From Pelistega europaea (GTDB taxonomy: Bacteria; Pseudomonadota; Gammaproteobacteria; Burkholderiales; Burkholderiaceae_B): DNA of 64,000 nucleotides. The notes under the pieces were generated by a model. That model ran no database searches. It saw only the letters and a list, made by a program, of their open reading frames with translations, and was not told the origin of the DNA. Below are positions 56,012 to 64,000 of this stretch, one piece after another. Every line of letters begins with the position of its first letter. Position 1 is the first letter of the stretch. Both the position numbers and the translations under genes were made by a program. The DNA lies in contig NZ_JABGBO010000004.1 of NCBI RefSeq assembly GCF_013133775.1, positions 214,301-278,300 on the forward strand, read 5' to 3'.

Positions 56012-56507
56012 TCTTTTCCAATAAAAGCAGTTTTTCCTTGCGCCAGAGACCACCGCTATATCCGACCAAATCTCCTTTTTTGCCAATTACGCGGTGGCAA
56101 GGAATGATGATAGATATTCTGTTGTGTTTATTAGCCAATGCTACTGCTCGCATTGCACTAGGTCGATTTACGGCAGCAGCCAATGCCTGATAATAAGTGA
56201 TTTCTCCATAAGGAATTTTCTTTAGCTGCTCCCATACTTGACATTGAAAAGAGGTTCCTTGGATATCCAAAGGAACCTCGAAGACTGTCCGTTGCTTATT
56301 AAAATACTCATCAATTTCTTGACGGGTTTGAGCAGTAAATGCATTAGGCGTATCAATGATTTTGGCATCAAACATTTCTTGGAGTATTAATTGTTCTTTA
56401 TCAACCCCACTCATATCGCCAAAAGCTAAAAAGCAGACTCCATTATCGCTTGCAACGACAACCATCTGACCTAAATCAGAGTCAAATATCTCACGATATA
56501 AATTCAT
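55983..56507 (-). CDS. ogt: Methylated-DNA--protein-cysteine methyltransferase (Ogt)
   Basis: A 174-residue suicide repair protein that removes O6-methylguanine. The acceptor cysteine is in IIPCHRVIGKKGDLVGYSGG. Upstream is the DNA-binding block FQCQVWEQLKKIPYGEITYY. The length fits Ogt, not Ada. Its 3' end overlaps the DyP gene tail-to-tail by 29 bp. It starts 9 bp after yeiH, so the two are cotranscribed. Confidence 0.94.
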   Translation of the reverse strand: MNLYREIFDSDLGQMVVVASDNGVCFLAFGDMSGVDKEQLILQEMFDAKIIDTPNAFTAQTRQEIDEYFNKQRTVFEVPLDIQGTSFQCQVWEQLKKIPYGEITYYQALAAAVNRPSAMRAVALANKHNRISIIIPCHRVIGKKGDLVGYSGGLWRKEKLLLLEKTTVDANAQC

Positions 56508-56516
56508 ATTGTTCCA

Positions 56517-57518
56517 CTAAAGTAAAAGAGGAATACTGCATCCAATTACGATGAGCCATACAAAAATAACAGCCCCCAATACTATCGCCTTGTATCCTGC
56601 TGTTTTGAAAGCAGAAAAATGCGTAGTCAACCCCAATGCTGCCATGGCCATAGTGAGGACAATCTGATCCAGACGGACAATTATATTTCTTACCTCATCA
56701 GGAATAGGTAACACAGAATTTACCACAATCATAACAAGAAACCAGACAGCAAACCATGGAATAGTGATTTTTTGTTTACGCCCACCCTCCTCTTGCTCTC
56801 TTAATAAGAAAAGCATAAGGATGAATAAAAATGGAGCCAGCATCATAACCCGTACCATCTTGGTGATAACCGCCATATCCATTGCAGCATCCCCGATTTG
56901 GCGTCCCACAGCCACGACCTGTGCCACCTCATGCACCGAAGCCCCCACACCAATCCCAAAATCAACTGCTTTGTCAGGGGTAAATAACACATGATAAAGC
57001 CAAGGATAAATAAAAATAGCCAAAGTACCAAATAACACGACCACAGCAATCGCTTGCGTCACTTCACTTGGCTTAGCCTTGACCACAGAGGAAGTAGCCA
57101 TCACTGCAGCAGCCCCACAGATACTGCATCCTGCACCAGTCAGAATGACTGTATTTTCATCCATCTTCAGTAGACGTCGCCCGATAAAATACGTCAATAA
57201 AAAAGTAGATGCCACCACAAAAGCATCGATAATAATCACTGACCACCCTAGTTCCACAAGCTGGTTAAGTGTCAATCTAAAGCCATAGAAAATAATCCCA
57301 GTCCGTAAAAGTGTACCCTTGGAAAATAACACTCCTTTATCACATTTAGCAGCTATCTTGGGGTAAAAGGTATTCCCAAAAATCATACCAATCAATATAG
57401 CAAATGAAATAGCACTTAACCCTAGATTAGCACCCACACCAAAATGCTCTAGTAATAAGCCTAGAACAACAACAAGCCCTGTCACCAGCAAGCCAGGAAA
57501 GAGTGCTAGCATAGACAA
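56517..57518 (-). CDS. yeiH: YeiH-family putative sulfate exporter (UPF0324)
   Basis: A 333-residue membrane protein with about ten helices. The family blocks are GVLFSKGTLLRTGIIFYGFRLT, GAGCSICGAAAVMAT and GVGASVHEVAQVVA, with ALGLTTHFSAFKTAG near the C-terminus. YeiH-family proteins have been proposed to export sulfate or sulfonate-derived anions; the function is not well proven. It precedes ogt by 9 bp. No LysR regulator gene, often adjacent to yeiH, is present here. Confidence 0.88.
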   Translation of the reverse strand: MSMLALFPGLLVTGLVVVLGLLLEHFGVGANLGLSAISFAILIGMIFGNTFYPKIAAKCDKGVLFSKGTLLRTGIIFYGFRLTLNQLVELGWSVIIIDAFVVASTFLLTYFIGRRLLKMDENTVILTGAGCSICGAAAVMATSSVVKAKPSEVTQAIAVVVLFGTLAIFIYPWLYHVLFTPDKAVDFGIGVGASVHEVAQVVAVGRQIGDAAMDMAVITKMVRVMMLAPFLFILMLFLLREQEEGGRKQKITIPWFAVWFLVMIVVNSVLPIPDEVRNIIVRLDQIVLTMAMAALGLTTHFSAFKTAGYKAIVLGAVIFVWLIVIGCSIPLLL

Positions 57519-57593
57519 CTCCTAAAAAAAGACCATTTATAAAACTTTTAGATATTAGCTTATTATATTTAATAATAAAAGGTCATTCTAGTG

Positions 57594-58151
57594 TTATTTT
57601 GCTGAAGTCAAACACCAAGGAGGGGATTTTTCTAAGATTTTGGCATAAATACGACAGTTGGGATGATGGGCTCCTGGTAAATAGCCCGTACTCATCAGAA
57701 ACTCATTTACAATCTCCCCCCCTACAAATTTAAAATGTTTTTTAAATAATTTCACCCATTGCTCTAATGGTTGCGGATGATGAGCGTCTAGCCAGTTTTT
57801 AAAAGAACCATATTCTTTTTGTAATTCGAGGATATGTTGAGCATTGGCTATAGCTGCATTAATCTTAAGTCGATTACGAATAATTCCTTTATCATTGCGC
57901 AAACGCTCACAATCCTGGTCCGTAAAAGCAGCTACTGAAGCAATATCAAACCCAGCATAGGCATTGTAGAAATTCTCTCGTTTTTTAAGTATCAGCGTCC
58001 AACTTAAGCCTGCCTGATTGATTTCTAATAAAAGTCTACCAAACAATGCATTGTCCTCTACAAGAGGAAAACCATATTCACAATCATGGTAGGACTTATT
58101 GGGGTTGTCAGTATCCTCGGGAAGCTGAGCTATAAAATCACAATAGTTCAT
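57594..58151 (-). CDS. tag: DNA-3-methyladenine glycosylase I
   Basis: A 185-residue base-excision enzyme. With the ATG at 58151 the protein begins MNYCDF, placing the zinc Cys at position 4 as in E. coli Tag. The other zinc ligands are in SYHDCEYGFP and GAHHPNCRIY. The catalytic pocket block is NQAGLSWTLILKKRENF. I rejected the TTG 18 bp upstream on this alignment; neither start has a clear ribosome site. It neighbours ogt, so two alkylation-repair genes are close together. Confidence 0.93.
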   Translation of the reverse strand: MNYCDFIAQLPEDTDNPNKSYHDCEYGFPLVEDNALFGRLLLEINQAGLSWTLILKKRENFYNAYAGFDIASVAAFTDQDCERLRNDKGIIRNRLKINAAIANAQHILELQKEYGSFKNWLDAHHPQPLEQWVKLFKKHFKFVGGEIVNEFLMSTGYLPGAHHPNCRIYAKILEKSPPWCLTSAK

Positions 58152-58278
58152 ATAAGAAGCTATAATCAAAAGTCAATAATCATATATTTTATGGTATAAC
58201 CAAGGGTATGCATTTGAGAAATACAATGACTAGTAAAATGTCAAATAGACCATTTCAGGAAAATCCAGAGGAGACACT

Positions 58279-58893
58279 ATGGTCAACACCGCATCCAACA
58301 AACATTTTAATGAAAGTGCCAGAAATTGGGATACTCGTCCCACTTCTATACAACTTCAACCACTGCCAACTAAACTCTTGTCAAAATTACAATTATCTAT
58401 AACGGATAAAGTACTAGATTTTGGTACGGGCACAGGGCTACTTGCTACAGCTATAGCCCCACATGTACAACAAGTCACTGCATTAGACATGTCAAGCAAT
58501 ATGTTAGCTGTGCTCAATGAAAAAGGAATTCCTAATATTAAAACATTAGAAAAAGATATTTTTACAGGCCTCCCCGAACAATATGACTGTATTGTTAGTT
58601 CTATGGCTATGCATCATGTAGCTGATACCCAGCGTTTATTTCAGTCATTTGCCGATGCCTTGGTTGTAGGTGGACAGATTGCTTTAATAGATTTATTTAA
58701 GGAAGATGGTACTTTTCATGGTGATAATAAAGCCAAAGGGGTACAGCACTTTGGTTTTGATCCCAGTGAGTTAACACAAATTGCCCAACAGGCTGGATTT
58801 AGACACATTAACTTTTGTGAAATTCACCAACTGACAAGGGACAATGGCAGAACCTACCCTATGTTCCTAATGCAAGGAATCAAAGAGGGGTAA
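58279..58893 (+). CDS. Class I SAM-dependent methyltransferase
   Basis: A 204-residue methyltransferase of the UbiE/Methyltransf_11 type. Motif I is VLDFGTGTGLLA (about 46-57). Motif II is VTALDMSSNML, and motif III lies in CIVSSMAMHHV. The substrate cannot be told. GAGGAG lies 6 bp before the ATG at 58279. It is divergent from tag and precedes the Mn riboswitch. Confidence 0.85.
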   Translation: MVNTASNKHFNESARNWDTRPTSIQLQPLPTKLLSKLQLSITDKVLDFGTGTGLLATAIAPHVQQVTALDMSSNMLAVLNEKGIPNIKTLEKDIFTGLPEQYDCIVSSMAMHHVADTQRLFQSFADALVVGGQIALIDLFKEDGTFHGDNKAKGVQHFGFDPSELTQIAQQAGFRHINFCEIHQLTRDNGRTYPMFLMQGIKEG

Positions 58894-58943
58894 GCATATC
58901 TTGACTAGGCACAACGAATTCTATACAATAGCGACTACTTTCA

Positions 58944-59126
58944 TTGGGGAGTAGTCTCTTCTTTGCTGAAGGTTTACGTCAACATACTTGACTCTCTCAG
59001 TCATGGCGTAAACGGTGCATGGATGTTCAGGACAAGTAGTTTTTCCATATACTACGCTGTAATTTAAATCGTAATTACTGCACTAGTCCACTATCATCAT
59101 TCATCACTTGACAAGACCTTTGATTA
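58944..59126 (+). promoter_or_regulatory. yybP-ykoY manganese riboswitch
   Basis: The conserved blocks occur in order: GGGGAGTAG (58946-58954), GTCAACATACTT (58978-58989), GGCG (59005-59008) and AAGACCTTTG (59113-59122). These are the hallmarks of the yybP-ykoY Mn2+ aptamer. The flanking TCATTGG and CCTTTGA can form the closing helix, with two mismatches. It precedes an UPF0016/GDT1 Mn exporter, the known target class. Boundaries are approximate. Confidence 0.82.
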
Positions 59127-59139
59127 TGTTTGCACGCGT

Positions 59140-59178
59140 TGCTGGGCGGTGCAGATGTAATCATTTGTCTACCCAGCA
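59140..59178 (+). promoter_or_regulatory. Candidate expression-platform hairpin next to the Shine-Dalgarno
   Basis: TGCTGGG (59140-59146) pairs with CCCAGCA (59172-59178), ending 2 bases before the AGGAA ribosome site at 59181-59185. A competing helix, GATTA-TTGCA with TGCA-TAATC (about 59122-59163), shares bases with the aptamer closing stem. Together they could switch translation, which is inference. Confidence 0.5.
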
Positions 59179-59190
59179 TCAGGAATTTGT

Positions 59191-59778
59191 ATGAATGCTC
59201 TCTTAGTCTCCACAGGGGTTGTCGCCCTTGCTGAAATGGGTGATAAGACCCAACTTCTTGCTTTTCTTCTTGCCGCTCGTTTTCAGAAACCTCTTCCTAT
59301 TGTACTAGGCATCACCCTAGCAACAATTGTCAATCATGCCTTAGCAGGTCTTGTTGGTGTATGGATTACCCACATTCTATCTCCTGATATGTTGCGTTGG
59401 ATTCTGGGTGGTTCATTTATCGCAATGGCAATTTGGATGTTAATTCCTGATAAGCTAGAAGAAGATGAGGTCAGCTTCTCATCCCGTTTAGGTATTTTTG
59501 GTTTAACCTGTGTGACCTTTTTCCTAGCTGAAATGGGAGACAAAACCCAAATAGCCACGGTCGCAATGGCAGCACGTTTTGATACCCCTGTACTTGTAGT
59601 GATAGGAACCACTTTAGGAATGTTAATCGCCAATGTGCCTGCTGTATTTTTAGGTGAAAAATTTGCTCAACGCTTTTCTCCAAAAGTTATCCACTCAATT
59701 TCTGCTGGTATTTTTGCTGTTATGGGCTTATTGACCTTATTTAAAGCAGATGAGTTTTTCTCTTCGTTGATGCAATAA
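59191..59778 (+). CDS. GDT1/UPF0016 family manganese exporter
   Basis: A 195-residue membrane protein with six helices in two homologous halves. Each half has the cation motif E-x-G-D-K-T/S: LAEMGDKTQLL (about 13-23) and LAEMGDKTQIA. Prokaryotic members of this family export Mn2+ and are often placed under yybP-ykoY control, as here. AGGAA at 59181-59185 serves as ribosome site. Induced by excess Mn2+ (inferred from the riboswitch). Confidence 0.92.
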   Translation: MNALLVSTGVVALAEMGDKTQLLAFLLAARFQKPLPIVLGITLATIVNHALAGLVGVWITHILSPDMLRWILGGSFIAMAIWMLIPDKLEEDEVSFSSRLGIFGLTCVTFFLAEMGDKTQIATVAMAARFDTPVLVVIGTTLGMLIANVPAVFLGEKFAQRFSPKVIHSISAGIFAVMGLLTLFKADEFFSSLMQ

Positions 59779-59924
59779 TCGTTATTAATGAGCAGAATCT
59801 GCCATGCCCCCTTATCTCACCGTTATGAATCTGCTATCTCAAAATAAACATAACTTTGCAGAAGCAGATTCTTCTCGGTTTTTTAGTATTTCAGCCTGAC
59901 GACCCGTTTATAGACAATGGAATT

Positions 59925-61103
59925 TTATTCAAACGCTGCGGCAGCACGCTGAAGCCTATCATTTAGACCTTCCCAAGTATCATCTTGGGGTAAAGATTGT
60001 ACGCAAATACGCTGATACCCCCGCTCATCAAGCCGTCGCAATAAAGCGTAAATATCATGGGCATAGCGAACAGGGTTATCTGACACAATATAAGCATCAC
60101 ATTGTTCCGATAAATGAACGATATTATCTACCCCAACACTAGTTGTATGTACAGAAGTGGATGGATAATCTACCACCCCATGCCTTGCTGGTAGTGAGCC
60201 TGTATCGACGGTAAAAATCTCAGAGCCTCTACTTTCATTGTTTGACGGCTTAATAGTGATTTTATCTAGTTTAACCAAGGTTGCCTCAAAAGCTAGTAGC
60301 ACCCACTTCTCTCCAACAGGAATATCCTGCAGTAACTCTTGTAGCTGTTCTGCTTTAAACATCTGCAAAGGTGTACGCGGAGCATAATGTGCTTTTAGAG
60401 AGCCAGACACCCGAGGAGCCGCCTTATCAGGACTGGCAGGCATATAACCCAACACCTCAGCGAGTTGTTGACGTGTAATATGCCCAGGACGAAGTACAAC
60501 AGCCCCTACTCCTTCCTGCGTACGCGACAAATCTACAATAGTGGATTCAATACCAATATCAGAGTCATCACCCTCAAGGACAAGCAATTCTCCACGAGCA
60601 ATTTCCTCGGGAAACTCGCTTCGTACATGAGTTGCAGCCGTAGGAGATACTTGACCAAATTTATTGGCCGATGGAGCAGCCACCCCTCCATGCCCATTAG
60701 GCTTTAATGCGGCAAATGCCCGTAATAAATCTTGAGCAACAGGATGTGATGGACAACGAATACCCACACTAGCTTGACCGCCACTCACCGTATCAGGGAT
60801 ATGGGAGGCCCTAGGCAGAATCAAAGTCAATGGACCGGGCCAGAAATGTCGAATCAATTTCTGTGCATCAGCAGGAATATCACTCACCCAATAATGCAAA
60901 TCAGCCTCGGGAGCCACATGAACAATGACAGGATGATTCGATGGTCGGTTTTTCGTCTGATAAATCTTCGCAATCGCTGCTGAGTTCTCAGCATCCGCTC
61001 CTAGACCATAAACCGTCTCGGTAGGAAATGCCACTAAGTCACCGTCCAACAATTTCTGAGCAGCTAGCTGCAATTGTTGCTGATATTGAGATTTATCGTT
61101 CAC
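59925..61103 (-). CDS. sua5: L-threonylcarbamoyladenylate synthase, Sua5 type
   Basis: A 392-residue two-domain enzyme that makes threonylcarbamoyl-AMP for t6A37. The YrdC domain begins with GDLVAFPTETVYGLGAD and contains KNRPSNHPVIVHV and GVAAPSANKFGQVSPT. The C-terminal Sua5 domain follows a linker KAHYAPRTPLQ. I prefer the GTG at 61103 with GAGG seven bases upstream; an ATG at 61115 overlaps that site. It lies 112 bp after purK on the same strand. Its partner TsaE is at 7201-7743. Confidence 0.93.
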   Translation of the reverse strand: MNDKSQYQQQLQLAAQKLLDGDLVAFPTETVYGLGADAENSAAIAKIYQTKNRPSNHPVIVHVAPEADLHYWVSDIPADAQKLIRHFWPGPLTLILPRASHIPDTVSGGQASVGIRCPSHPVAQDLLRAFAALKPNGHGGVAAPSANKFGQVSPTAATHVRSEFPEEIARGELLVLEGDDSDIGIESTIVDLSRTQEGVGAVVLRPGHITRQQLAEVLGYMPASPDKAAPRVSGSLKAHYAPRTPLQMFKAEQLQELLQDIPVGEKWVLLAFEATLVKLDKITIKPSNNESRGSEIFTVDTGSLPARHGVVDYPSTSVHTTSVGVDNIVHLSEQCDAYIVSDNPVRYAHDIYALLRRLDERGYQRICVQSLPQDDTWEGLNDRLQRAAAAFE

Positions 61104-61215
61104 TCTATTCCTCATTAACAATGTCAACCACAGCGTCCATCCCTGTGAGACACAATTACAGTTTTTATTCTGAATTAACAATAAAGCGGATGCTTTGGAT
61201 GGTTTGAATAACCCC

Positions 61216-62403
61216 TTAAATCTTGGCGCCTAGATGTAAAATTTCACTTACCTGACGTGCATATTTCACCACAAGATTCGGGTCTTTATTCACAATATTC
61301 ACATGCCCCATCTTACGACCTTTACGAGCCTGCTCTTTGCCATAAAGATGTAAATGTACTCCCGGCAAAGCTAGCACACTTGCCCAATCAGGCTCTTGGG
61401 CTATATCTCCATGAGCGAACCAACTATCACCTAGGATATTCAGCATAATGGTAGGCGCCAACAACTCTGTAGAACCTAATGGCATCCCTGCAAGTACACG
61501 TGCTTGTTGCTCAAATTGACTGGTTAAACAAGCATTCATTGTATAGTGACCACTATTGTGAGGACGAGGGGCAATTTCATTGGCTACAAGACGTCCATCC
61601 GTCAAGATGAAAAACTCTACGCACATCACACCAAAGTAATTTAGCCCCTTAGCAATAGTAATAGCAGCTTGCTTAGCCTGTGCTTCAATGTGCGAGTCAA
61701 TCGGTTCTATACCGACAACAGAGCTAGATAAAATACCATTAATATGGGTATTGACCCCCACTGGGAATGTCACACTACTACCATCAAAACCTCGTGCCAT
61801 CACTACGGAAACTTCTTGCTTAAGTGGTAATAGTGCCTCCAATACACAAGGCACCTCACCAAACGATTTAAAGGCTTCAACTGCTTCTGTAACACTTTTA
61901 ACTCGAGCCTGCCCCTTACCATCATAACCAAGACGTGCCGCCTTAAGAATACCAGGAAAGAGCTTATCCCCTGCTTCATTAGCCAATGCCTCTAAATCAG
62001 CAATAGAACGAATTTCCGCATAAGGCGCCACAGGAATACCTTGAGATGCGATAAAGGCTTTTTCTGCGATACGATCCTGAACCACAGCCACTGCAGCAGC
62101 ACAAGGACTCACACGTGCTTGCATAGATAAAAGTTTAAGGCTAGTAGCAGGAACATTTTCAAATTCAGTTGTCACTGCTTGTGTGTGTTTAAGCATCTGC
62201 GCAAGCCCTTGCTCATTGTCATACGCAGATACTACTTCATATTCAGCCACTCGCCCAGCAGGACTACCAGCAGTCGGCTCCAAAACCACCACTTTATACC
62301 CCATGCTTTGTGCTGCATGACAGAACATACGGCCTAGCTGACCACCACCCATGATACCAAGGGTAGAACCTGGTTGTAACACTGTAGAATCAGGTAATGA
62401 CAT
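61216..62403 (-). CDS. purK: N5-carboxyaminoimidazole ribonucleotide synthase PurK
   Basis: A 395-residue ATP-grasp enzyme that carboxylates AIR to N5-CAIR. The start GIMGGGQLGRMF and the ATP-grasp loop KAARLGYDGKGQA are clear. VALEALLPLKQEVSV-like VLEALLPLKQEVSVVMARG and EIAPRPHNSGHYTM follow. It starts 3 bp after purE, so the two are translationally coupled. Next step is PurE. Confidence 0.96.
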   Translation of the reverse strand: MSLPDSTVLQPGSTLGIMGGGQLGRMFCHAAQSMGYKVVVLEPTAGSPAGRVAEYEVVSAYDNEQGLAQMLKHTQAVTTEFENVPATSLKLLSMQARVSPCAAAVAVVQDRIAEKAFIASQGIPVAPYAEIRSIADLEALANEAGDKLFPGILKAARLGYDGKGQARVKSVTEAVEAFKSFGEVPCVLEALLPLKQEVSVVMARGFDGSSVTFPVGVNTHINGILSSSVVGIEPIDSHIEAQAKQAAITIAKGLNYFGVMCVEFFILTDGRLVANEIAPRPHNSGHYTMNACLTSQFEQQARVLAGMPLGSTELLAPTIMLNILGDSWFAHGDIAQEPDWASVLALPGVHLHLYGKEQARKGRKMGHVNIVNKDPNLVVKYARQVSEILHLGAKI

Positions 62404-62406
62404 AAG

Positions 62407-62901
62407 CTACTCCACCTCTGGTAAATGCATCGCACGAGCAGCTTCTGTCTGCTTAGCACGAAATACTTTCAGCTTTTCTCGTAAGGCTTCATCATGCATC
62501 GCCAATGTGGCAATCGCATGTAAAGCTGCATTGGCCGCACCTGCTTCACCAATAGCAAAAGTTGCAACAGGCACTCCCTTAGGCATTTGTACAATAGATA
62601 ATAAAGAATCCTCTCCTCGTAAATAGCGAGATGGGACAGGTACCCCAAACACAGGCACCTCAGTCAATGCCGCCATCATACCTGGCAAGTGTGCTGCCCC
62701 ACCAGCACCAGCGATAATCGCACGAATACCTGCCTCATATGCTTTGGCACCATAGTCAGCCATATCATGTGGCATACGGTGTGCTGAGATAACCTTTGCC
62801 TCATAAGGAACACCAAAATCTTTTAACATACGCACGGCATTTTGCATAATGTCCCAATCACTAGAGGAACCCATGATAACGCCTACTTTTGCTACTGTCA
62901 T
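62407..62901 (-). CDS. purE: N5-carboxyaminoimidazole ribonucleotide mutase PurE
   Basis: A 164-residue mutase converting N5-CAIR to CAIR. Family blocks are [12 protein letters not shown] (about 9-20), [12 protein letters not shown] with the catalytic His, [12 protein letters not shown], and [14 protein letters not shown]. It lies between purC (71 bp upstream) and purK (3 bp downstream) and is cotranscribed with them. Confidence 0.97.
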   Translation of the reverse strand: MTVAKVGVIMGSSSDWDIMQNAVRMLKDFGVPYEAKVISAHRMPHDMADYGAKAYEAGIRAIIAGAGGAAHLPGMMAALTEVPVFGVPVPSRYLRGEDSLLSIVQMPKGVPVATFAIGEAGAANAALHAIATLAMHDEALREKLKVFRAKQTEAARAMHLPEVE

Positions 62902-62972
62902 TGTCTAAGCCTTAACGTTTTACTATTAATTAGAGGTATACACCCCAACAAACACAACATCTACTTTTTAAA

Positions 62973-63851
62973 TTACCCACGCAAACGATCTAATGCTTCA
63001 CGATATTTAGCCGCTGTTTTCTCAATGACATCAGCTGGTAAGCGTGGCGCAGGTGGCGTTTTATCCCATACTTGGGTTTCCAACCAATCACGGACAAATT
63101 GCTTATCAAACGAAGCAGGGCTGGTACCCTCTTGATAAGTGTCGGCTGGCCAGAAACGAGACGAATCAGGTGTTAGCACCTCATCCATCAAATAGAGCTT
63201 GCCCTCTTCATCTAGACCAAACTCAAACTTGGTATCAGCAATAATAATACCTTTAGTTGCCGCATATTCTGCTGCTTCAGTGTAAAGACGCAATGTCACA
63301 TCTCGGATTTGCTCAGCCAACTCGCGTCCTACTGCATTAACCACATGATCGAAATTCACATTTTCATCGTGGGAACCCATTTCTGCTTTAGCTGCGGGGG
63401 TAAAAATAGGCTCAGGCAATTTACTTGCTTGTTTCAAACCTGCTGGCAGTTTCACACCACATACGGAACCAGTCGCTTGATAGTCTTTCCAACCAGAACC
63501 AATGATATAACCACGAGCAACCGCCTCAACCAACACAGGTTTAAGACGTTTGACAACCATAGCACGCCCCTTAACCTGAGCAACTTCATCTGGTGCCACT
63601 ACATCCTCAGGACGAATACCTGTCTCATGATTAGGAATGATATGTGCAAGTTTCTTTAACCAAAACTCAGTGAGCTCTGTCAACACCTGTCCCTTGCCAG
63701 GGATAGGGTCATCAAGAATGACATCAAATGCAGAAATACGGTCACTAGCGATAATCAGTAGTTTATCGTCGCCCACAGCATACATATCACGCACTTTACC
63801 GCGAGCAAGTAAAGGTAAGGATTTGAGACTAGACTGGTGTAAAGTATTCAC
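62973..63851 (-). CDS. purC: Phosphoribosylaminoimidazole-succinocarboxamide synthase PurC
   Basis: A 292-residue SAICAR synthase. [30 protein letters not shown] and the C-terminal [12 protein letters not shown] are family blocks. I chose the GTG at 63851 because AAAGG precedes it and the protein then starts at the usual [12 protein letters not shown] block; the frame is open 26 codons further. First visible gene of purC-purE-purK. Confidence 0.95.
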   Translation of the reverse strand: MNTLHQSSLKSLPLLARGKVRDMYAVGDDKLLIIASDRISAFDVILDDPIPGKGQVLTELTEFWLKKLAHIIPNHETGIRPEDVVAPDEVAQVKGRAMVVKRLKPVLVEAVARGYIIGSGWKDYQATGSVCGVKLPAGLKQASKLPEPIFTPAAKAEMGSHDENVNFDHVVNAVGRELAEQIRDVTLRLYTEAAEYAATKGIIIADTKFEFGLDEEGKLYLMDEVLTPDSSRFWPADTYQEGTSPASFDKQFVRDWLETQVWDKTPPAPRLPADVIEKTAAKYREALDRLRG

Positions 63852-63923
63852 GATTAAGCCTTTAAAAACGCTAAAAAAGATGCAGTCTATTTTACACCAA
63901 TTAGTTACCGTTGAAATGTAATA

Positions 63924-63950
63924 AGCCAACTATCCTTACAGACAGTTGGC
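63924..63950 (-). terminator. Possible terminator of a minus-strand gene beyond the window
   Basis: GCCAACTATC and GACAGTTGGC pair with one mismatch around a seven-base loop; read on the minus strand a weak TTATTA tail follows. It would separate the upstream gene, outside the window, from purC. Confidence 0.5.
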
Positions 63951-64000
63951 CTATTTCTCAATAGCTATCACTCATCTTTTTAACAAAAGAGATGATTCAT

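Overview
The window reads as a chromosomal segment of a moderately AT-rich betaproteobacterium. Gene content and local order (tsaE-amiC-mutL-miaA; divergent fur/bamE with recN-nadK and hrcA-hemH; lapA-lapB-hldE kinase-hldD; acnD-prpF; an Alcaligenaceae-type purC-purE-purK) point to Burkholderiales, family Alcaligenaceae. A Pelistega- or Oligella-like animal-associated genus fits the low GC, but the genus is inference. There are no phage genes, insertion sequences, restriction systems or CRISPR arrays. Almost everything is core metabolism, so the unusual material is embedded among housekeeping genes.

Layout. 1-5 kb: tail of an unidentified gene, then an iron-uptake cluster efeO-efeB-efeU (minus strand) with a visible sigma70 promoter and Fur-box-like operator. 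5-12.4 kb: tRNA-Arg, ybaK, xerD, then tsaE-amiC-mutL-miaA and a CAU-anticodon tRNA. 12.5-18.2 kb: mtnN, a degenerate acyl-adenylate-synthetase-like gene, a gamma-class carbonic anhydrase, hslO and an orphan TadE-like protein, separated by long gaps with tandem duplications. 18.2-25.7 kb: an orphan hypothetical gene and a complete cbb3 oxidase locus (ccoNOQP, ccoG, short fixH/ccoH, ccoS). It is preceded by a CcoI-like copper P-type ATPase that keeps all transmembrane segments and the CPC motif but has lost both cytosolic catalytic modules. 25.8-34 kb: cysM, a ComEA-like protein, heptose biosynthesis (hldD, hldE kinase part), LPS quality control (lapB, lapA), a glycine-zipper lipoprotein and ettA. 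34-40 kb: two orphan hypotheticals and acnD-prpF of the methylcitrate cycle. 40-47 kb: dnaJ, dnaK, grpE with two sigma32-type promoters, a second hexapeptide carbonic anhydrase, hemH and hrcA. 47-53.5 kb: nadK, recN, fur, bamE, dapB, murB and three identical tRNA-Gly genes behind a near-consensus promoter. 53.5-60 kb: a stand-alone divergent trpB, a cytosolic DyP peroxidase, ogt, yeiH, tag, a methyltransferase, and a yybP-ykoY manganese riboswitch in front of a GDT1/UPF0016 manganese exporter. 60-64 kb: purC-purE-purK-sua5.

How the genes work together. Iron and redox balance recur: EfeUOB imports ferrous iron, Fur (encoded at 50 kb) probably represses it, hemH inserts iron into protoporphyrin, and cbb3 oxidase and two DyP peroxidases use heme. 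The cbb3 locus contains its own assembly genes. Heat shock appears to be controlled by both sigma32 and HrcA. t6A synthesis (tsaE, sua5) and i6A synthesis (miaA) are both represented.

The best candidates for something undescribed are the membrane-only CcoI homologue, the adenylation-domain pseudoenzyme, the divergent stand-alone TrpB, the detailed riboswitch expression platform before the Mn exporter, a perfect FNR palindrome in a convergent gap, and a recurring pattern of perfect or near-perfect tandem duplications in intergenic DNA.
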